From positions 248,001-312,000 of the forward strand of contig JAFLBS010000003.1 in NCBI GenBank assembly GCA_017303755.1: a DNA stretch of 64,000 nt. The letters are read 5' to 3'. Below are positions 9,124-18,700 of the stretch, piece by piece; the first letter of the stretch is position 1; the number at the start of each line of letters is the position of its first letter. Origin of the DNA: Flavobacteriales bacterium (lineage in GTDB: Bacteria > Bacteroidota > Bacteroidia > Flavobacteriales > Flavobacteriaceae). The notes below the pieces were generated by a model. It was not told the DNA's origin, ran no database searches, and saw only the letters and a program-made list of their open reading frames with translations. The position numbers and the translations under genes are program-made.

Positions 9124-10101
9124 TTAATATACTTTAAAATTACTTGAGTTATTGTTCAATTGATTTTCATCGGTTGCGTTGGGATAAATAATATCGTACA
9201 ACAAACGAACTGCAATTCCTTCAATGGCTTGAACTGCATCTGGTTCTTGGTTGTACAAATATTCCTGAATGGTGTATTTAACATCTTGAAAACCTAAATT
9301 ATGACGAATGGAATTAGTTCCTGAGATTCGGCAGTTTACTTCAAACGGAATGATTGCTCCATTATCTTCAATGATTGATTGCAAGTTTAAACTTCCTCTC
9401 AATCCATCAACTTGAATCATTTTTAGTATGATTTCCTTCAATTCGCTATCATAAGCCGTAATGGTTTTCGATTTTGATGTTGCACCGTTGGATAACTCGC
9501 GTTCCATGGTAAAAAGTCCGTGTAAACTACCATCTTTTTTTACGTAAAAAGCAGTGGTTATCTCTTTTCCTTTGTGCAACGGCTGAATCAAATACTCATC
9601 GGAAAAATTTTTTGGAGACGATGGATTCAAATGAATTCCTCTAGAACCTCTTCCTTCTCTTGGTTTAACGATAATATCGGAAACTTCGTTGTTAAATTCG
9701 CTAGGCAACCATGTTTTTGCAAATGGAATTCCGAGTGAATTATGGTGTACATAGGTCAAATATTTATCCAAATACTTTTGAGCGATACTAGCTTCACTAG
9801 CAGCTACTTTTGCATTGATTTTGTCTTGATGTAAGGAAAGAAAATACACTTCATAATCGGTAGTTGGAATTATCAAATCAACTTGATGCTGACTGACAAT
9901 GTTGTTGATTTCTGAAATAAAGTGAGATTCATAGGAATACGGAACTTGATGAGTGGCATCGCACAAATAGTTTCCTGCTGTGAATAAGGCAATATCAGTT
10001 CCTACCAAGAAAATATCAAGATTTAAATCTCTAATATTCCTTAGTACACCTTGTCCAACATTTCCGCCAATTCCGGTTACTAAAACTACTTTTTTTTCCA
10101 T
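9124..10101 (-). CDS. ATP-grasp domain protein
   Basis: A 325-residue ATP-grasp enzyme resembling the carbamoyl-phosphate synthase large-chain fold (PylC/CarB-like). Such enzymes join a carboxylate to an amine or other nucleophile through an acyl phosphate. It opens with KKVVLVTGIGGNVGQGVLRN, a Rossmann preATP-grasp domain, then shows IVKPREGRGSRGIHL, the ATP lid near residue 155, and PFEVNCRISGTNSIRHN, the Mg-binding strand near 258. A longer frame begins at 10149, but the MEKKVV start at 10101 is preferred because it begins at the conserved Rossmann strand and cuts the overlap with the epimerase gene to 16 bases. It may attach an amino acid or similar group to a sugar. The substrate is unknown. 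Confidence 0.8.
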   Translation of the reverse strand: MEKKVVLVTGIGGNVGQGVLRNIRDLNLDIFLVGTDIALFTAGNYLCDATHQVPYSYESHFISEINNIVSQHQVDLIIPTTDYEVYFLSLHQDKINAKVAASEASIAQKYLDKYLTYVHHNSLGIPFAKTWLPSEFNNEVSDIIVKPREGRGSRGIHLNPSSPKNFSDEYLIQPLHKGKEITTAFYVKKDGSLHGLFTMERELSNGATSKSKTITAYDSELKEIILKMIQVDGLRGSLNLQSIIEDNGAIIPFEVNCRISGTNSIRHNLGFQDVKYTIQEYLYNQEPDAVQAIEGIAVRLLYDIIYPNATDENQLNNNSSNFKVY

Positions 10102-10922
10102 TCTAAATATTTTTTTATTCCTTCTTCCAAAGTTATTTCGGATTGCCAATTCAGTTTTGATTGTGTTAACGAATTATCGTAAACAAATGATTTTGAAGTA
10201 TCTTCTCCTACAAATTCAAGTTCGCATTGCGTGTACTTTGATATGATTTTTGCTACTTCTATATTAGTATATTCTGTATTTGAAACTCCTAAAATAGGAA
10301 ATTCAAAATTGTTTTCAGTTTGAATTATTCTTTCGATCAGCGAAACAACATCAGCAACATGAATGTAGTTCTGTAATCGTGAACCATTTCCCCACACCTG
10401 AATTTTGTTATTCTGAATGGATTGATTGCAATAATTTGGTAGTAGTGTATTTTCTTTCATTCCTTCTCCATACAATGAAGAGAGACGAATTACCGAATTA
10501 TTTTTGTTTTGAAGCACCGTTTTTTCTCCCCAATATTTTGAAATGGCATATGTAGTTTCGGGATGTTCAATTGAGAATTCGTTGTACTTTTCTCCCAAAG
10601 TTCCCAAAACTGAAACTGAAGAAACATAAATGATTTTGGCATTTGGGAATTGTTTCATCAAGGCTTCTGTAGTTACAACATTGGATTGAAACAAAACTGA
10701 ATTCTCCAGCTGATTCGTCCCAGAAGCAACTGCTGCGTGACACAAAACCATAACATCGGGAATAAAAGGAATGCTAGTAACATCGTTAAAAACCAAAATA
10801 GAACTGTCTAAATTAGTATTGGTATTGGAGTTGTAACTACCACAAACAGTATGACTTTTAGCAAGATGATTTGCTAAATGCGAACCTAAAAATCCGTATA
10901 TGCCTGTGATTAGAATATTCAT
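10086..10922 (-). CDS. NAD-dependent epimerase/dehydratase (extended SDR)
   Basis: A 278-residue extended short-chain dehydrogenase/reductase. It has the NAD-binding GxxGxxG motif in ITGIYGFLGSHLA (5-17), a YVSSVSVLG strand carrying the catalytic Ser, and YAISKYWGEK with the catalytic Tyr and Lys. Members epimerise, dehydrate or reduce nucleotide-linked sugars. Its substrate cannot be read from sequence. The ATG overlaps the HTTM-DCC1 gene by four bases, and its end overlaps the ATP-grasp gene, so these three and the HAD gene behave as one coupled block. Confidence 0.85.
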   Translation of the reverse strand: MNILITGIYGFLGSHLANHLAKSHTVCGSYNSNTNTNLDSSILVFNDVTSIPFIPDVMVLCHAAVASGTNQLENSVLFQSNVVTTEALMKQFPNAKIIYVSSVSVLGTLGEKYNEFSIEHPETTYAISKYWGEKTVLQNKNNSVIRLSSLYGEGMKENTLLPNYCNQSIQNNKIQVWGNGSRLQNYIHVADVVSLIERIIQTENNFEFPILGVSNTEYTNIEVAKIISKYTQCELEFVGEDTSKSFVYDNSLTQSKLNWQSEITLEEGIKKYLEWKKK

Positions 10923-12793
10923 TTAGATTCACTATTTATAATTTTATTCATTTCTCCATTCCAACTAAACTCAAAAACTTCACCATCATAATTTACTTCA
11001 CCAACTTCAATCCAAGGATGCGCCATTTGTTTTTTGAGATAATCTTTTTCCCAATTTTTTGGAGTGGCCACTTCCTTGATAAAAAATTTAAACTTGTTAA
11101 TTTTCAGGTTCTCTTCCTTCATAAAATAAATAAGATAAGGAATGATTCCTTTCTCAATTTTGTCTTGTTGAATTTTTTGACTAATTACATTGAAAGACAA
11201 ATTCCGCCATATGACTCCCTGATTATAACCAGAAGGCATACCATTTTCATTGATTAACGGAAGATTAACAATTTTTCCTTTATCTGAAACGAAGGTAACT
11301 TTGACAATATGATTGAAATTTAAAAAATGTTTATCGATAAACACATCGTGATGGGTCAATCCAAAATAATCTTTATAAAAATCTTTTGTGACAGAAAATG
11401 GAACTTTAACTACCTTATTAAAGTACCCTACTTTCGGGAAATTATTCTGAATAAAGGGTGAAAACCAAATATACATTAACTGCCCAACCAGTAGAAATAT
11501 CAAAACAAATTTCCAAAAAAACTTAGTAATACTTAGTTGATTAAACCCTTTGATAAGCAAATCATCTGTCTCTTCAACTGCTTTTGTATAAACGGGCATC
11601 GAGCAATTTTCGGCAGTACATCGTTCTGTCAAACGGTTACCAGCAACAAATCGATACACCCATTGACCTAAATTTGAAATTATTGGTAATGAGATTAACA
11701 ATCCTAAAGGATAGGTATATTTCATCTCTTTCAGAAGTTGCACATAAGCCCAAAAACCAACTTTGACTTTTCCCGAATTTGTAACTCCGTGTATGTTGAT
11801 CAAAAGTTCTTCTTCTGAGTACGACTTTAAAGCCGTTTCATTTTGGAAATTACCTTGTACGGTTGCACAATTTATAGTTTTAAAAACATCGAAATGTTTT
11901 ATAATCACAACAACTTTATTACAAAGAGGACATTCTGCATCGTAATAAAATGTGTAACTGGCTCTTTTTGCTTTGAAAAACTGGGCTATTTTCAACCAAA
12001 AACCAATTGGCATCATTAGAAAATAAACAGCTATAAAAGTCAGGGCAAACCATGGAATCGGGTAAGCGATTAAAATTCCAAAGTGAAAGAAAATCCCTAA
12101 AAGCATTAATGGTATTCTCCATTTTTTCTTCCAAAACAGAAAAATAAAGACCGTTTCAAAAGCAAGTACTAAATAGCCCAAAAACAACATTAATTCCTTT
12201 TGGTTCAATAAGACTGAAGTATCATTCCATGTAACCATAGGCAAACTTGAAGGCAGCCACACACCAAAACCCTTTTGCCATAAATGATTTGAAAATTTAT
12301 GAAAAACAGAATCAAAATAAACCAAACCAATAGCTACAAACACCAAAGCTATATAGTTGATTTTAAGTACTTTTCTATTAACTACAAAAGGTCGTCCAAT
12401 CGAAGTATATTTCACTTTTGTCATTAGACTATCCAAAGACAAAACTCTTGAAATTGGTATGAACATCAACAAAAAGTTAATTCCCACATAAGCATAAAAA
12501 ACATGGTATTCGAAGTGGGAAGCGGAACTAAAAATTATAACTGAAAAAATATAATTCAGTATTGATATGTATCTGGTAAATAATCCTAAGAATAAACATA
12601 TGACAATCGCAAACCAAAATACAAACAAAAAAGTAACGTCTAATTCTCCTTTATAAAGAAATGATTCTTTATCATAGATGATGCTCCTGAAGGTATAAAG
12701 TTGATGTATCTCACAAAACAAAATGATGCTGTACAACATTCTAAATATAGAAAGTCCTATAGCATCGACTTTAGTGTTAAACGCTTTTTTCAT
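10919..12793 (-). CDS. HTTM membrane domain fused to a DCC1-like thioredoxin-fold domain
   Basis: A 624-residue membrane protein. Residues 1-270 hold several transmembrane helices resembling the HTTM/vitamin-K-dependent gamma-carboxylase-like domain (AIGLSIFRMLYSIILF, FSNHLWQKGFGVWLP and a following helix series). Residues 279-380 are a DCC1-like domain (DUF393) with the YYDAECPLCNKVV motif and the redox-type C288/C291 pair. A further membrane helix near 430-450 is followed by a C-terminal region of about 170 residues of no recognised family. The function of such fusions is not established. Its position between the ABC exporter and sugar-modifying enzymes suggests that it modifies the polysaccharide or a lipid carrier at the membrane, but that is speculative. 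Confidence 0.75.
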   Translation of the reverse strand: MKKAFNTKVDAIGLSIFRMLYSIILFCEIHQLYTFRSIIYDKESFLYKGELDVTFLFVFWFAIVICLFLGLFTRYISILNYIFSVIIFSSASHFEYHVFYAYVGINFLLMFIPISRVLSLDSLMTKVKYTSIGRPFVVNRKVLKINYIALVFVAIGLVYFDSVFHKFSNHLWQKGFGVWLPSSLPMVTWNDTSVLLNQKELMLFLGYLVLAFETVFIFLFWKKKWRIPLMLLGIFFHFGILIAYPIPWFALTFIAVYFLMMPIGFWLKIAQFFKAKRASYTFYYDAECPLCNKVVVIIKHFDVFKTINCATVQGNFQNETALKSYSEEELLINIHGVTNSGKVKVGFWAYVQLLKEMKYTYPLGLLISLPIISNLGQWVYRFVAGNRLTERCTAENCSMPVYTKAVEETDDLLIKGFNQLSITKFFWKFVLIFLLVGQLMYIWFSPFIQNNFPKVGYFNKVVKVPFSVTKDFYKDYFGLTHHDVFIDKHFLNFNHIVKVTFVSDKGKIVNLPLINENGMPSGYNQGVIWRNLSFNVISQKIQQDKIEKGIIPYLIYFMKEENLKINKFKFFIKEVATPKNWEKDYLKKQMAHPWIEVGEVNYDGEVFEFSWNGEMNKIINSESK

Positions 12794-12800
12794 GGGTTAT

Positions 12801-14087
12801 TTATCCAAATTGAGCAGGAAAAATGGAATAATTTCCGGCTCTGTTAGTTTTACTGGTTTGCCAGATATCTCCTGGAAGAACGTAAATTTCGGCTGCTTTT
12901 TCAACTACATCAATAAAGGCTTCTTTTTTGGTTGACCCATCGCTAATCTGTACGGTCAAATCGTAACTTCCTCCTCTTAAATAGACTTTTGGAAGTGTTA
13001 AATCTACAAACGAATCGTTTTCTAAATGGATGAATTTGGCTCCCATTTCATCACTGTAAAATGAAACGACTCTATTTTCTTGGTTGTCGGAAAAGGCAAC
13101 TCCAAAAAATAATTTTGAAAAATCAACAGGTTCATTTTTCTTGATATGAAACCTTATTTTTAAGTATTCACCAGATATTACCTGACTTATTGATTCTCCT
13201 TTTTCATTTAAAAAATCAATTCCAGCTAATTTAAGTTTAAGATTTCCGATTCGGTCTTCTCTATCAATTAAAGAAGTGTCTTTAACTTTTGAACCTGTAG
13301 CTAAATAAAAATTTACTGCTGGTTCCGAATCGTTATTGTAGACAACTCTACCGTGTTCGAGAACTATACCTTTGTTACATAAATTTTTCACCGCTGCCAT
13401 GTTGTGGCTCACAAACAAAACGGTTCGTCCTTCGCCTTTACTGATGTCGCCCATTTTACCCAAACATTTCTTTTGGAATTCGGCGTCACCAACGGCGAGT
13501 ACTTCGTCGACAATGAGTATTTCACTCTCCAAATGCGCCGCTACTGCAAAGGCCAATCTCACGTACATTCCTGATGAATAGCGCTTTACAGGTGTGTCAA
13601 TATAGCGCTCTACTCCCGAAAAATCAATAATTTCGTCTAACTTTCTCGCGATTTCCTTCTTTCTCATTCCCAGTATCGAACCGTTCAAGTAGATGTTTTC
13701 TCTTCCAGTCAATTCGGGATGAAAACCCGTTCCTACTTCCAGTAAACTAGCTATTCTTCCTCTCACTTTGATTTGACCTGTTGTTGGACTCGTAACTCGT
13801 GATAATAATTTCAACAATGTACTTTTCCCTGCGCCATTCTTTCCTATAATTCCCACTGCATCTCCTTGATTCACTTCAAAATTGATGTCTTGCAATGACC
13901 AAACAATATTGCTGTCGCCTTTCTTGCTGCGGTCATTGGTTTGACCTATCTTTAAAAACGGATCTTCTTTACCCAATACTTTGGTGATAAAAAACCGCTC
14001 TAAATCTTGCGAAATAGTGCCTGTTCCTATCTGTCCAATTTGATAGGCTTTTGAGAGTTCTTCTACTTTTATTATTGGTTGGCTCAT
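12801..14087 (-). CDS. Wzt-type polysaccharide ABC transporter ATPase
   Basis: A 428-residue ATP-binding subunit of a polysaccharide/O-antigen ABC exporter. Walker A is GIIGKNGAGKST (79-90), the ABC signature is RYSSGMYVRLA (169-179), Walker B is ILIVDEVLAVGD (190-201), and the switch His is in FVSHNMAAV. The domain after about residue 260 (VKDTSLIDRE to the end) is rich in beta strands and matches the position of the Wzt C-terminal carbohydrate-binding domain, which in O9a-type systems recognises the finished glycan. It partners with the permease encoded next, whose stop overlaps its ATG. Confidence 0.92.
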   Translation of the reverse strand: MSQPIIKVEELSKAYQIGQIGTGTISQDLERFFITKVLGKEDPFLKIGQTNDRSKKGDSNIVWSLQDINFEVNQGDAVGIIGKNGAGKSTLLKLLSRVTSPTTGQIKVRGRIASLLEVGTGFHPELTGRENIYLNGSILGMRKKEIARKLDEIIDFSGVERYIDTPVKRYSSGMYVRLAFAVAAHLESEILIVDEVLAVGDAEFQKKCLGKMGDISKGEGRTVLFVSHNMAAVKNLCNKGIVLEHGRVVYNNDSEPAVNFYLATGSKVKDTSLIDREDRIGNLKLKLAGIDFLNEKGESISQVISGEYLKIRFHIKKNEPVDFSKLFFGVAFSDNQENRVVSFYSDEMGAKFIHLENDSFVDLTLPKVYLRGGSYDLTVQISDGSTKKEAFIDVVEKAAEIYVLPGDIWQTSKTNRAGNYSIFPAQFG

Positions 14088-14944
14088 TAGATCGTATCTA
14101 CAAAGTTCTTTTCTGTTTTATTGAATATCAAGATTCCGAAGAATAAAATAACTAGCGTAACTATCGCCGAATAACCTACACTCCATAGCGAAAATTCTCC
14201 TTTTCCTAAAAAGGAAAAACGAAAGGCTTCAATAATTCCTGTCATTGGATTGAGTTCGATGATGTGTTTGTATTGTTCTGGTGCTGCGCTCAAAGGATAA
14301 ATAACTGTGGTGCCATACATTAACAACTGAACTCCAAAGGTAATCAGAAACGTTAAATCTTTGTATTTGGTCGTTACTGCTGTTATGATGAGTCCGATTC
14401 CCAAGCCTAAAAGCGCCATCAAAATCACTAAAACAGGGAAAAATACCAAACCATAGGTGACATGAAATTCTTCGCCTTTATACGCATAATAACACATCAT
14501 CAGAATCAGTAGTAATAATTGAACTCCAAAGCGTACCAAATTACTAACTACTATACTCAATGGCATTATTAATCTTGGAAAATAGACTTTCCCAAAAATA
14601 TTGGCATTGTCTTTAAAAACAGTGCTGGTTTTGGTCAAACAATCCGAAAAATAATTCCAAGAAGTGATTCCTGTTAAGTAAAATAATGCGTGTGGTAAAC
14701 CGTCAGTACTGATGTTGGCTAAATTTCCAAAAACAAAAGTAAAAACAATCGTGGTGAAAATCGGTTGGATAAAAAACCAAAGTGGTCCTAAAACGGTCTG
14801 TTTGTAAAAACTAACAAAATCGCGTTTTACAAACATCAAAAGCAAATCGCGGTAACGCCATAAATCACCAAAATTAACATCAAATAGTGACGAATGACCT
14901 TTTATTACTAAATCCCAGTCTTGATTTTTCTCTTGATGTTCCAT
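14087..14944 (-). CDS. Wzm-type polysaccharide ABC transporter permease
   Basis: A 285-residue ABC-2 type permease with about six transmembrane helices. It forms the membrane channel that moves lipid-linked polysaccharide to the periplasm. The N-terminal segment WRYRDLLLMFVKRDFVSFYK is the amphipathic gate helix typical of the family. QTVLGPLWFFIQPIF and a C-terminal LNPMTGIIEAFRF motif also match. It is followed by its ATPase gene with a one-base overlap. In the same operon there is a Wza/Wzc pair, so the locus encodes parts of two export routes. Confidence 0.92.
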   Translation of the reverse strand: MEHQEKNQDWDLVIKGHSSLFDVNFGDLWRYRDLLLMFVKRDFVSFYKQTVLGPLWFFIQPIFTTIVFTFVFGNLANISTDGLPHALFYLTGITSWNYFSDCLTKTSTVFKDNANIFGKVYFPRLIMPLSIVVSNLVRFGVQLLLLILMMCYYAYKGEEFHVTYGLVFFPVLVILMALLGLGIGLIITAVTTKYKDLTFLITFGVQLLMYGTTVIYPLSAAPEQYKHIIELNPMTGIIEAFRFSFLGKGEFSLWSVGYSAIVTLVILFFGILIFNKTEKNFVDTI

Positions 14945-14956
14945 ATTAAAAAAGTC

Positions 14957-16003
14957 TTACTTATATTGTTTTTCGTAGTAGTTTTGATATTCGCCCGAAG
15001 TTACTCTTTTGAGCCAATCTTCGTTAGACAAATACCAATCTATAGTTTTTTCAAGTCCTTGTTCAAAAGTTACTGAAGGACTCCAACCTAGTTCTTTATT
15101 GATTTTAGAAGCGTCGATGGCGTAACGTAAATCGTGTCCTGGTCGGTCTTTTACATACGTAATCAGTTGTTCTGATTCGCCCTCGCTTCTGCCTAATTTT
15201 TGATCCATTTGACGACAAAGTAATTTAACTAGATCGATGTTTTGCCATTCGTTAAAACCACCAATATTATAAGTTTCGTGGTTTTTGCCTTCATGAAAAA
15301 CAAGGTCAATTGCTATAGCGTGATCTTCAACAAACAACCAATCTCGGGTATATTTTCCATCGCCATAAACAGGCAAAGCTTTTTTGTTGATGATGTTATT
15401 GATGAACAACGGAATCAATTTTTCGGGAAAGTGATTTGGCCCGTAATTATTGGAACAATTGGTTATCACATAGGGCAATCCGTAGGTTTCACCATAAGCG
15501 CGAACAAAGTGATCCGAACTCGCTTTGGAAGCAGAATACGGTGAGTTTGGATCATACGCAGTTGTTTCTGTAAACAAGCCTGTTTCGCCAAGACTTCCGT
15601 ATACCTCATCAGTAGAAATGTGGTAAAATCGTTTTCCTGAATAATTGTCCTTCCAAATTGTTTTGGCTGCATTGAGCAGATTCATTGTACCAATTACATT
15701 GGTTTTTACAAACGCTAACGGATCCGTTATAGAGCGATCAACGTGTGACTCAGCAGCAAGATGAAGTACTCCATCAAATTGATGCTCTATAAATAACTCG
15801 TTAATAAAATCGGCATCTACAATATCGCCTTTGATAAAAGTGTAATTGCTTTTATTTTGAATATCGGCTATATTTTCTAAATTACCTGCATAAGTCAGTG
15901 CATCCAAATTAACAATTTGATAATTGGGATATTTGTTCACAAATCGACGAATGACATGCGAACCAATAAACCCTGCACCACCAGTAATTAGTATTTTCTT
16001 CAT
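14957..16003 (-). CDS. rfbB: dTDP-glucose 4,6-dehydratase
   Basis: A 348-residue extended SDR that converts dTDP-glucose to dTDP-4-keto-6-deoxyglucose in the cytoplasm. The NAD-binding motif is [11 protein letters not shown] (6-16). The catalytic set T131-D132-E133 in HISTDEVYG and Y156/K160 in SPYSASKASSDHF are all present, as are NNYGPNHFPEKLIP and a C-terminal RPGHDLRYAID. The length is that of RfbB/RmlB. No rmlC or rmlD lies nearby, but a WecE-like aminotransferase does, so the product likely feeds Fuc4N rather than rhamnose within this window. The glucose-1-phosphate thymidylyltransferase must lie elsewhere. Confidence 0.93.
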   Translation of the reverse strand: MKKILITGGAGFIGSHVIRRFVNKYPNYQIVNLDALTYAGNLENIADIQNKSNYTFIKGDIVDADFINELFIEHQFDGVLHLAAESHVDRSITDPLAFVKTNVIGTMNLLNAAKTIWKDNYSGKRFYHISTDEVYGSLGETGLFTETTAYDPNSPYSASKASSDHFVRAYGETYGLPYVITNCSNNYGPNHFPEKLIPLFINNIINKKALPVYGDGKYTRDWLFVEDHAIAIDLVFHEGKNHETYNIGGFNEWQNIDLVKLLCRQMDQKLGRSEGESEQLITYVKDRPGHDLRYAIDASKINKELGWSPSVTFEQGLEKTIDWYLSNEDWLKRVTSGEYQNYYEKQYK

Positions 16004-17283
16004 TATAATTTTCCGTCGATTTGATTGTTATCTAAAACACCTTTAACATCATAAACGATTGATTTTGATTTTTTCAAAGGTGATAAATCTAAATTGATGA
16101 ATTCTTTGTGTGAAACACCTAAAACAATGGCATCGTATTTATTTTCAGGTAAAACATTAGTTGTTACCAGTTTATATTCGTGTTTTACTTCATCTGGATT
16201 TGCCCAAGGATCATAGATTTCGATTTGAATCCCATAGTCTTTTAACGCGGCAATAACATCAACAATTTTTGTATTTCTAACGTCAGGACAGTTTTCTTTA
16301 AATGTGATTCCAAGCATTAATAATTTTGAATTATTAACTGGAATTTCATTTTTAATCATCAATTTCACTACACGAGAAGCAACGTATTCTCCCATACTAT
16401 CGTTGAGACGTCTTCCTGCTAAAATAATTTCAGGATGATAACCTGCTTCTTGTGCTTTTTGAGCCAAATAATAGGGATCGACACCAATACAATGACCGCC
16501 AACTAAGCCTGGTTTGAAATTAAGAAAATTCCATTTGGTTCCGGCAGCTTCTAATACAGCGTGAGTGTCTATTTCGAGGATGTTAAATATTTTTGCTAAT
16601 TCATTTACAAAAGCGATGTTAATATCGCGTTGCGAATTCTCGATTACTTTTGCTGCTTCGGCCACTTTTATCGATGGTGCTAAATGAGTTCCAGCCGTAA
16701 TTACCGAATTGTATAAATCATTTACTTTGATTCCGATTTCGGGAGTTGAGCCAGCAGTAATTTTTAGGATTTTTTCAACTGTATGTTCTTTATCTCCTGG
16801 ATTGATGCGTTCTGGAGAATATCCCGCAAAAAAGTCAACGTTGAATTTTAGTCCGCTGTTTTTTTCCAATACAGGAACACATTCTTCTTCCGTTAAACCG
16901 GGATAAACGGTAGATTCATAAATAACGATATCACCTTTTTTCAAGACTTTAGCTACAGTTTCACTTGATTTATAGAGCGGCGTTAAATCAGGTCTGTTGT
17001 TTTTATCAACAGGAGTTGGTACTGTTACAATGTAATAGTTGCACTCTTTGATGTCGTCAATATTGGTAGAGCAGAATAAACCGTTCTTTTCTAAAGGCCG
17101 ATCAACTATCACACTTTGAAGTAGTTCTTTGCTAACTTCTAATGTAAAATCATTACCTAAATTGAGTTCGTTTACTCTATTTTGATTGATATCAAAACCA
17201 ACTACTGGGTATTTTGTGGCGAACAACCTAGCAAGAGGAAGTCCAACATAACCTAAGCCAATAACTCCAATTTTTATACTCAT
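16003..17283 (-). CDS. UDP-N-acetylhexosamine 6-dehydrogenase (WbpO/TviB-like)
   Basis: A 426-residue nucleotide-sugar dehydrogenase that oxidises C6 of a UDP-N-acetylhexosamine to a uronic acid with two NAD. Evidence includes IGVIGLGYVGLPLARLFA (5-22), STVYPGLTEEECVP (124-137), FFAGYSPERINPGD (151-164) and the catalytic C265 in LVGGHCIGVDPYYLA. The SPERINPGD form and the VGGHCIGVDPYY motif are those of the WecC/WbpO/TviB branch rather than UDP-glucose dehydrogenase. Together with the WbpP-like epimerase three genes away it could provide UDP-GalNAcA. The exact epimer used is not certain. Confidence 0.88.
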   Translation of the reverse strand: MSIKIGVIGLGYVGLPLARLFATKYPVVGFDINQNRVNELNLGNDFTLEVSKELLQSVIVDRPLEKNGLFCSTNIDDIKECNYYIVTVPTPVDKNNRPDLTPLYKSSETVAKVLKKGDIVIYESTVYPGLTEEECVPVLEKNSGLKFNVDFFAGYSPERINPGDKEHTVEKILKITAGSTPEIGIKVNDLYNSVITAGTHLAPSIKVAEAAKVIENSQRDINIAFVNELAKIFNILEIDTHAVLEAAGTKWNFLNFKPGLVGGHCIGVDPYYLAQKAQEAGYHPEIILAGRRLNDSMGEYVASRVVKLMIKNEIPVNNSKLLMLGITFKENCPDVRNTKIVDVIAALKDYGIQIEIYDPWANPDEVKHEYKLVTTNVLPENKYDAIVLGVSHKEFINLDLSPLKKSKSIVYDVKGVLDNNQIDGKL

Positions 17284-17301
17284 CTTAATTAATTTAATTA
17301 T

Positions 17302-18693
17302 TTAAGAACCAATAGCTTGATATTGAAATCCTATTTTTCTTAATTTAGCAGCGTCTAAAATGTTTCTACCGTCAAAAATAAAAGCTGGTTTTAACATATT
17401 ATCGTATATTTTTTTCCAATCGTATTCTTTAAATTCATCCCATTCCGTTAGAACAGCTATTGCGTGAGCGTCTTTACATGCTTCATAAGGATCTTGATAC
17501 GATGCAATGTATTTGTTATTTTTTTCTTTTGTTCTTGTTTCTAAATAACTCAAATCTGAAATAACTTGTTCAAACTCAACTTTTGGGTCGTATACCGCGA
17601 TATTTGCTTTTTCAAAAATCAAATCATCAGCAATATAGATAGCCGCTGATTCTCTAGTATCATTAGTGTCTTTTTTGAAAGCCCAGCCTAAGAATGCTAT
17701 TTTTTTATCGGCCACGGTATTATATAAAGTAGTTACGATATTTTTAGAGAATCTTCTTTTTTGATGGTTGTTCATGATGATTACTTGCTCCCAATAATCG
17801 GCTACTTCATTCAATCCGAACGATTTAGAAATATACACCAAATTTAATATATCTTTTTGAAAACAAGAACCGCCAAATCCGACAGATGCTTTTAAAAATT
17901 TTGGACCAATTCTACTATCCATACCGATTGCTTTTCCTACTTCATTAACGTCAGCACCCGTTTTTTCACACAATTCGGAAATAGCATTAATGGAAGAAAC
18001 TCTTTGTGCTAAAAAGGCATTGGCTGTTAATTTAGATAATTCCGATGACCAAACATTTGTGGTAAGAATTCGCTCTTTTGGTACCCAATTGGCATAAACA
18101 TCAACCAAAGCCTGAATTGCTTCTTGACCTTCTTTAGTAGTATCACCTCCAATTAAAACACGATCTGGACTTAGTAAATCTTGAACTGCTGTTCCTTCTG
18201 CTAGAAACTCAGGATTGGATAAAATTTGAAATTGCACTCCATTTCCTGTATGATCTAGGATGTTTTTTATGGCTTCTGCAGTACGAACGGGTAGAGTAGA
18301 TTTTTCTACCACAATTTTATCATCCTTTGCCACACGAGCAATTTGACGTGCGCAAAGTTCGATGTATTTTAAGTCGGCAGCCATACCTTTACCTGTTCCG
18401 TAGGTTTTTGTTGGCGTGTTGACTGAAATAAAAATCAGTTGAGCTTCGTCGATTGCTTTGTCTACTTCGGTAGAAAAAAACAAGTTTCTGCCTCTTGATT
18501 CTTTTACAATATCACTCAAACCTGGTTCGTAAACTGGAATATTATTTACGTCTTCATCGTTCCATTTCGCTATTCTATCCGTATTTAAATCGACAACAGT
18601 AACTTTAATATGTGGACATTTTTGGGCAATAACTGCCATTGTAGGTCCGCCCACATATCCTGCGCCAATACAACAAACATTTGTAATCTTCAT
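17302..18693 (-). CDS. UDP-glucose 6-dehydrogenase, eukaryote-like branch
   Basis: A 463-residue UDP-glucose dehydrogenase that makes UDP-glucuronate. It resembles the animal and plant UGDH branch: [20 protein letters not shown] at the start, [13 protein letters not shown] (130-142), [12 protein letters not shown] (159-170) and the catalytic C277 in [14 protein letters not shown]. The C-terminal half holds the sugar-binding [14 protein letters not shown] segment. It is distinct in sequence from the neighbouring 426-residue dehydrogenase, so the locus can supply two uronic acids. An 18-base AT-rich gap separates the two genes. Confidence 0.92.
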   Translation of the reverse strand: MKITNVCCIGAGYVGGPTMAVIAQKCPHIKVTVVDLNTDRIAKWNDEDVNNIPVYEPGLSDIVKESRGRNLFFSTEVDKAIDEAQLIFISVNTPTKTYGTGKGMAADLKYIELCARQIARVAKDDKIVVEKSTLPVRTAEAIKNILDHTGNGVQFQILSNPEFLAEGTAVQDLLSPDRVLIGGDTTKEGQEAIQALVDVYANWVPKERILTTNVWSSELSKLTANAFLAQRVSSINAISELCEKTGADVNEVGKAIGMDSRIGPKFLKASVGFGGSCFQKDILNLVYISKSFGLNEVADYWEQVIIMNNHQKRRFSKNIVTTLYNTVADKKIAFLGWAFKKDTNDTRESAAIYIADDLIFEKANIAVYDPKVEFEQVISDLSYLETRTKEKNNKYIASYQDPYEACKDAHAIAVLTEWDEFKEYDWKKIYDNMLKPAFIFDGRNILDAAKLRKIGFQYQAIGS

Positions 18694-18700
18694 TAATAAT

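Noticed and set aside
11919..12134. 71-codon minus-strand frame within the HTTM-DCC1 gene
   Set aside because: It lies in a different frame fully inside a well-supported membrane protein gene and has no homology signal.
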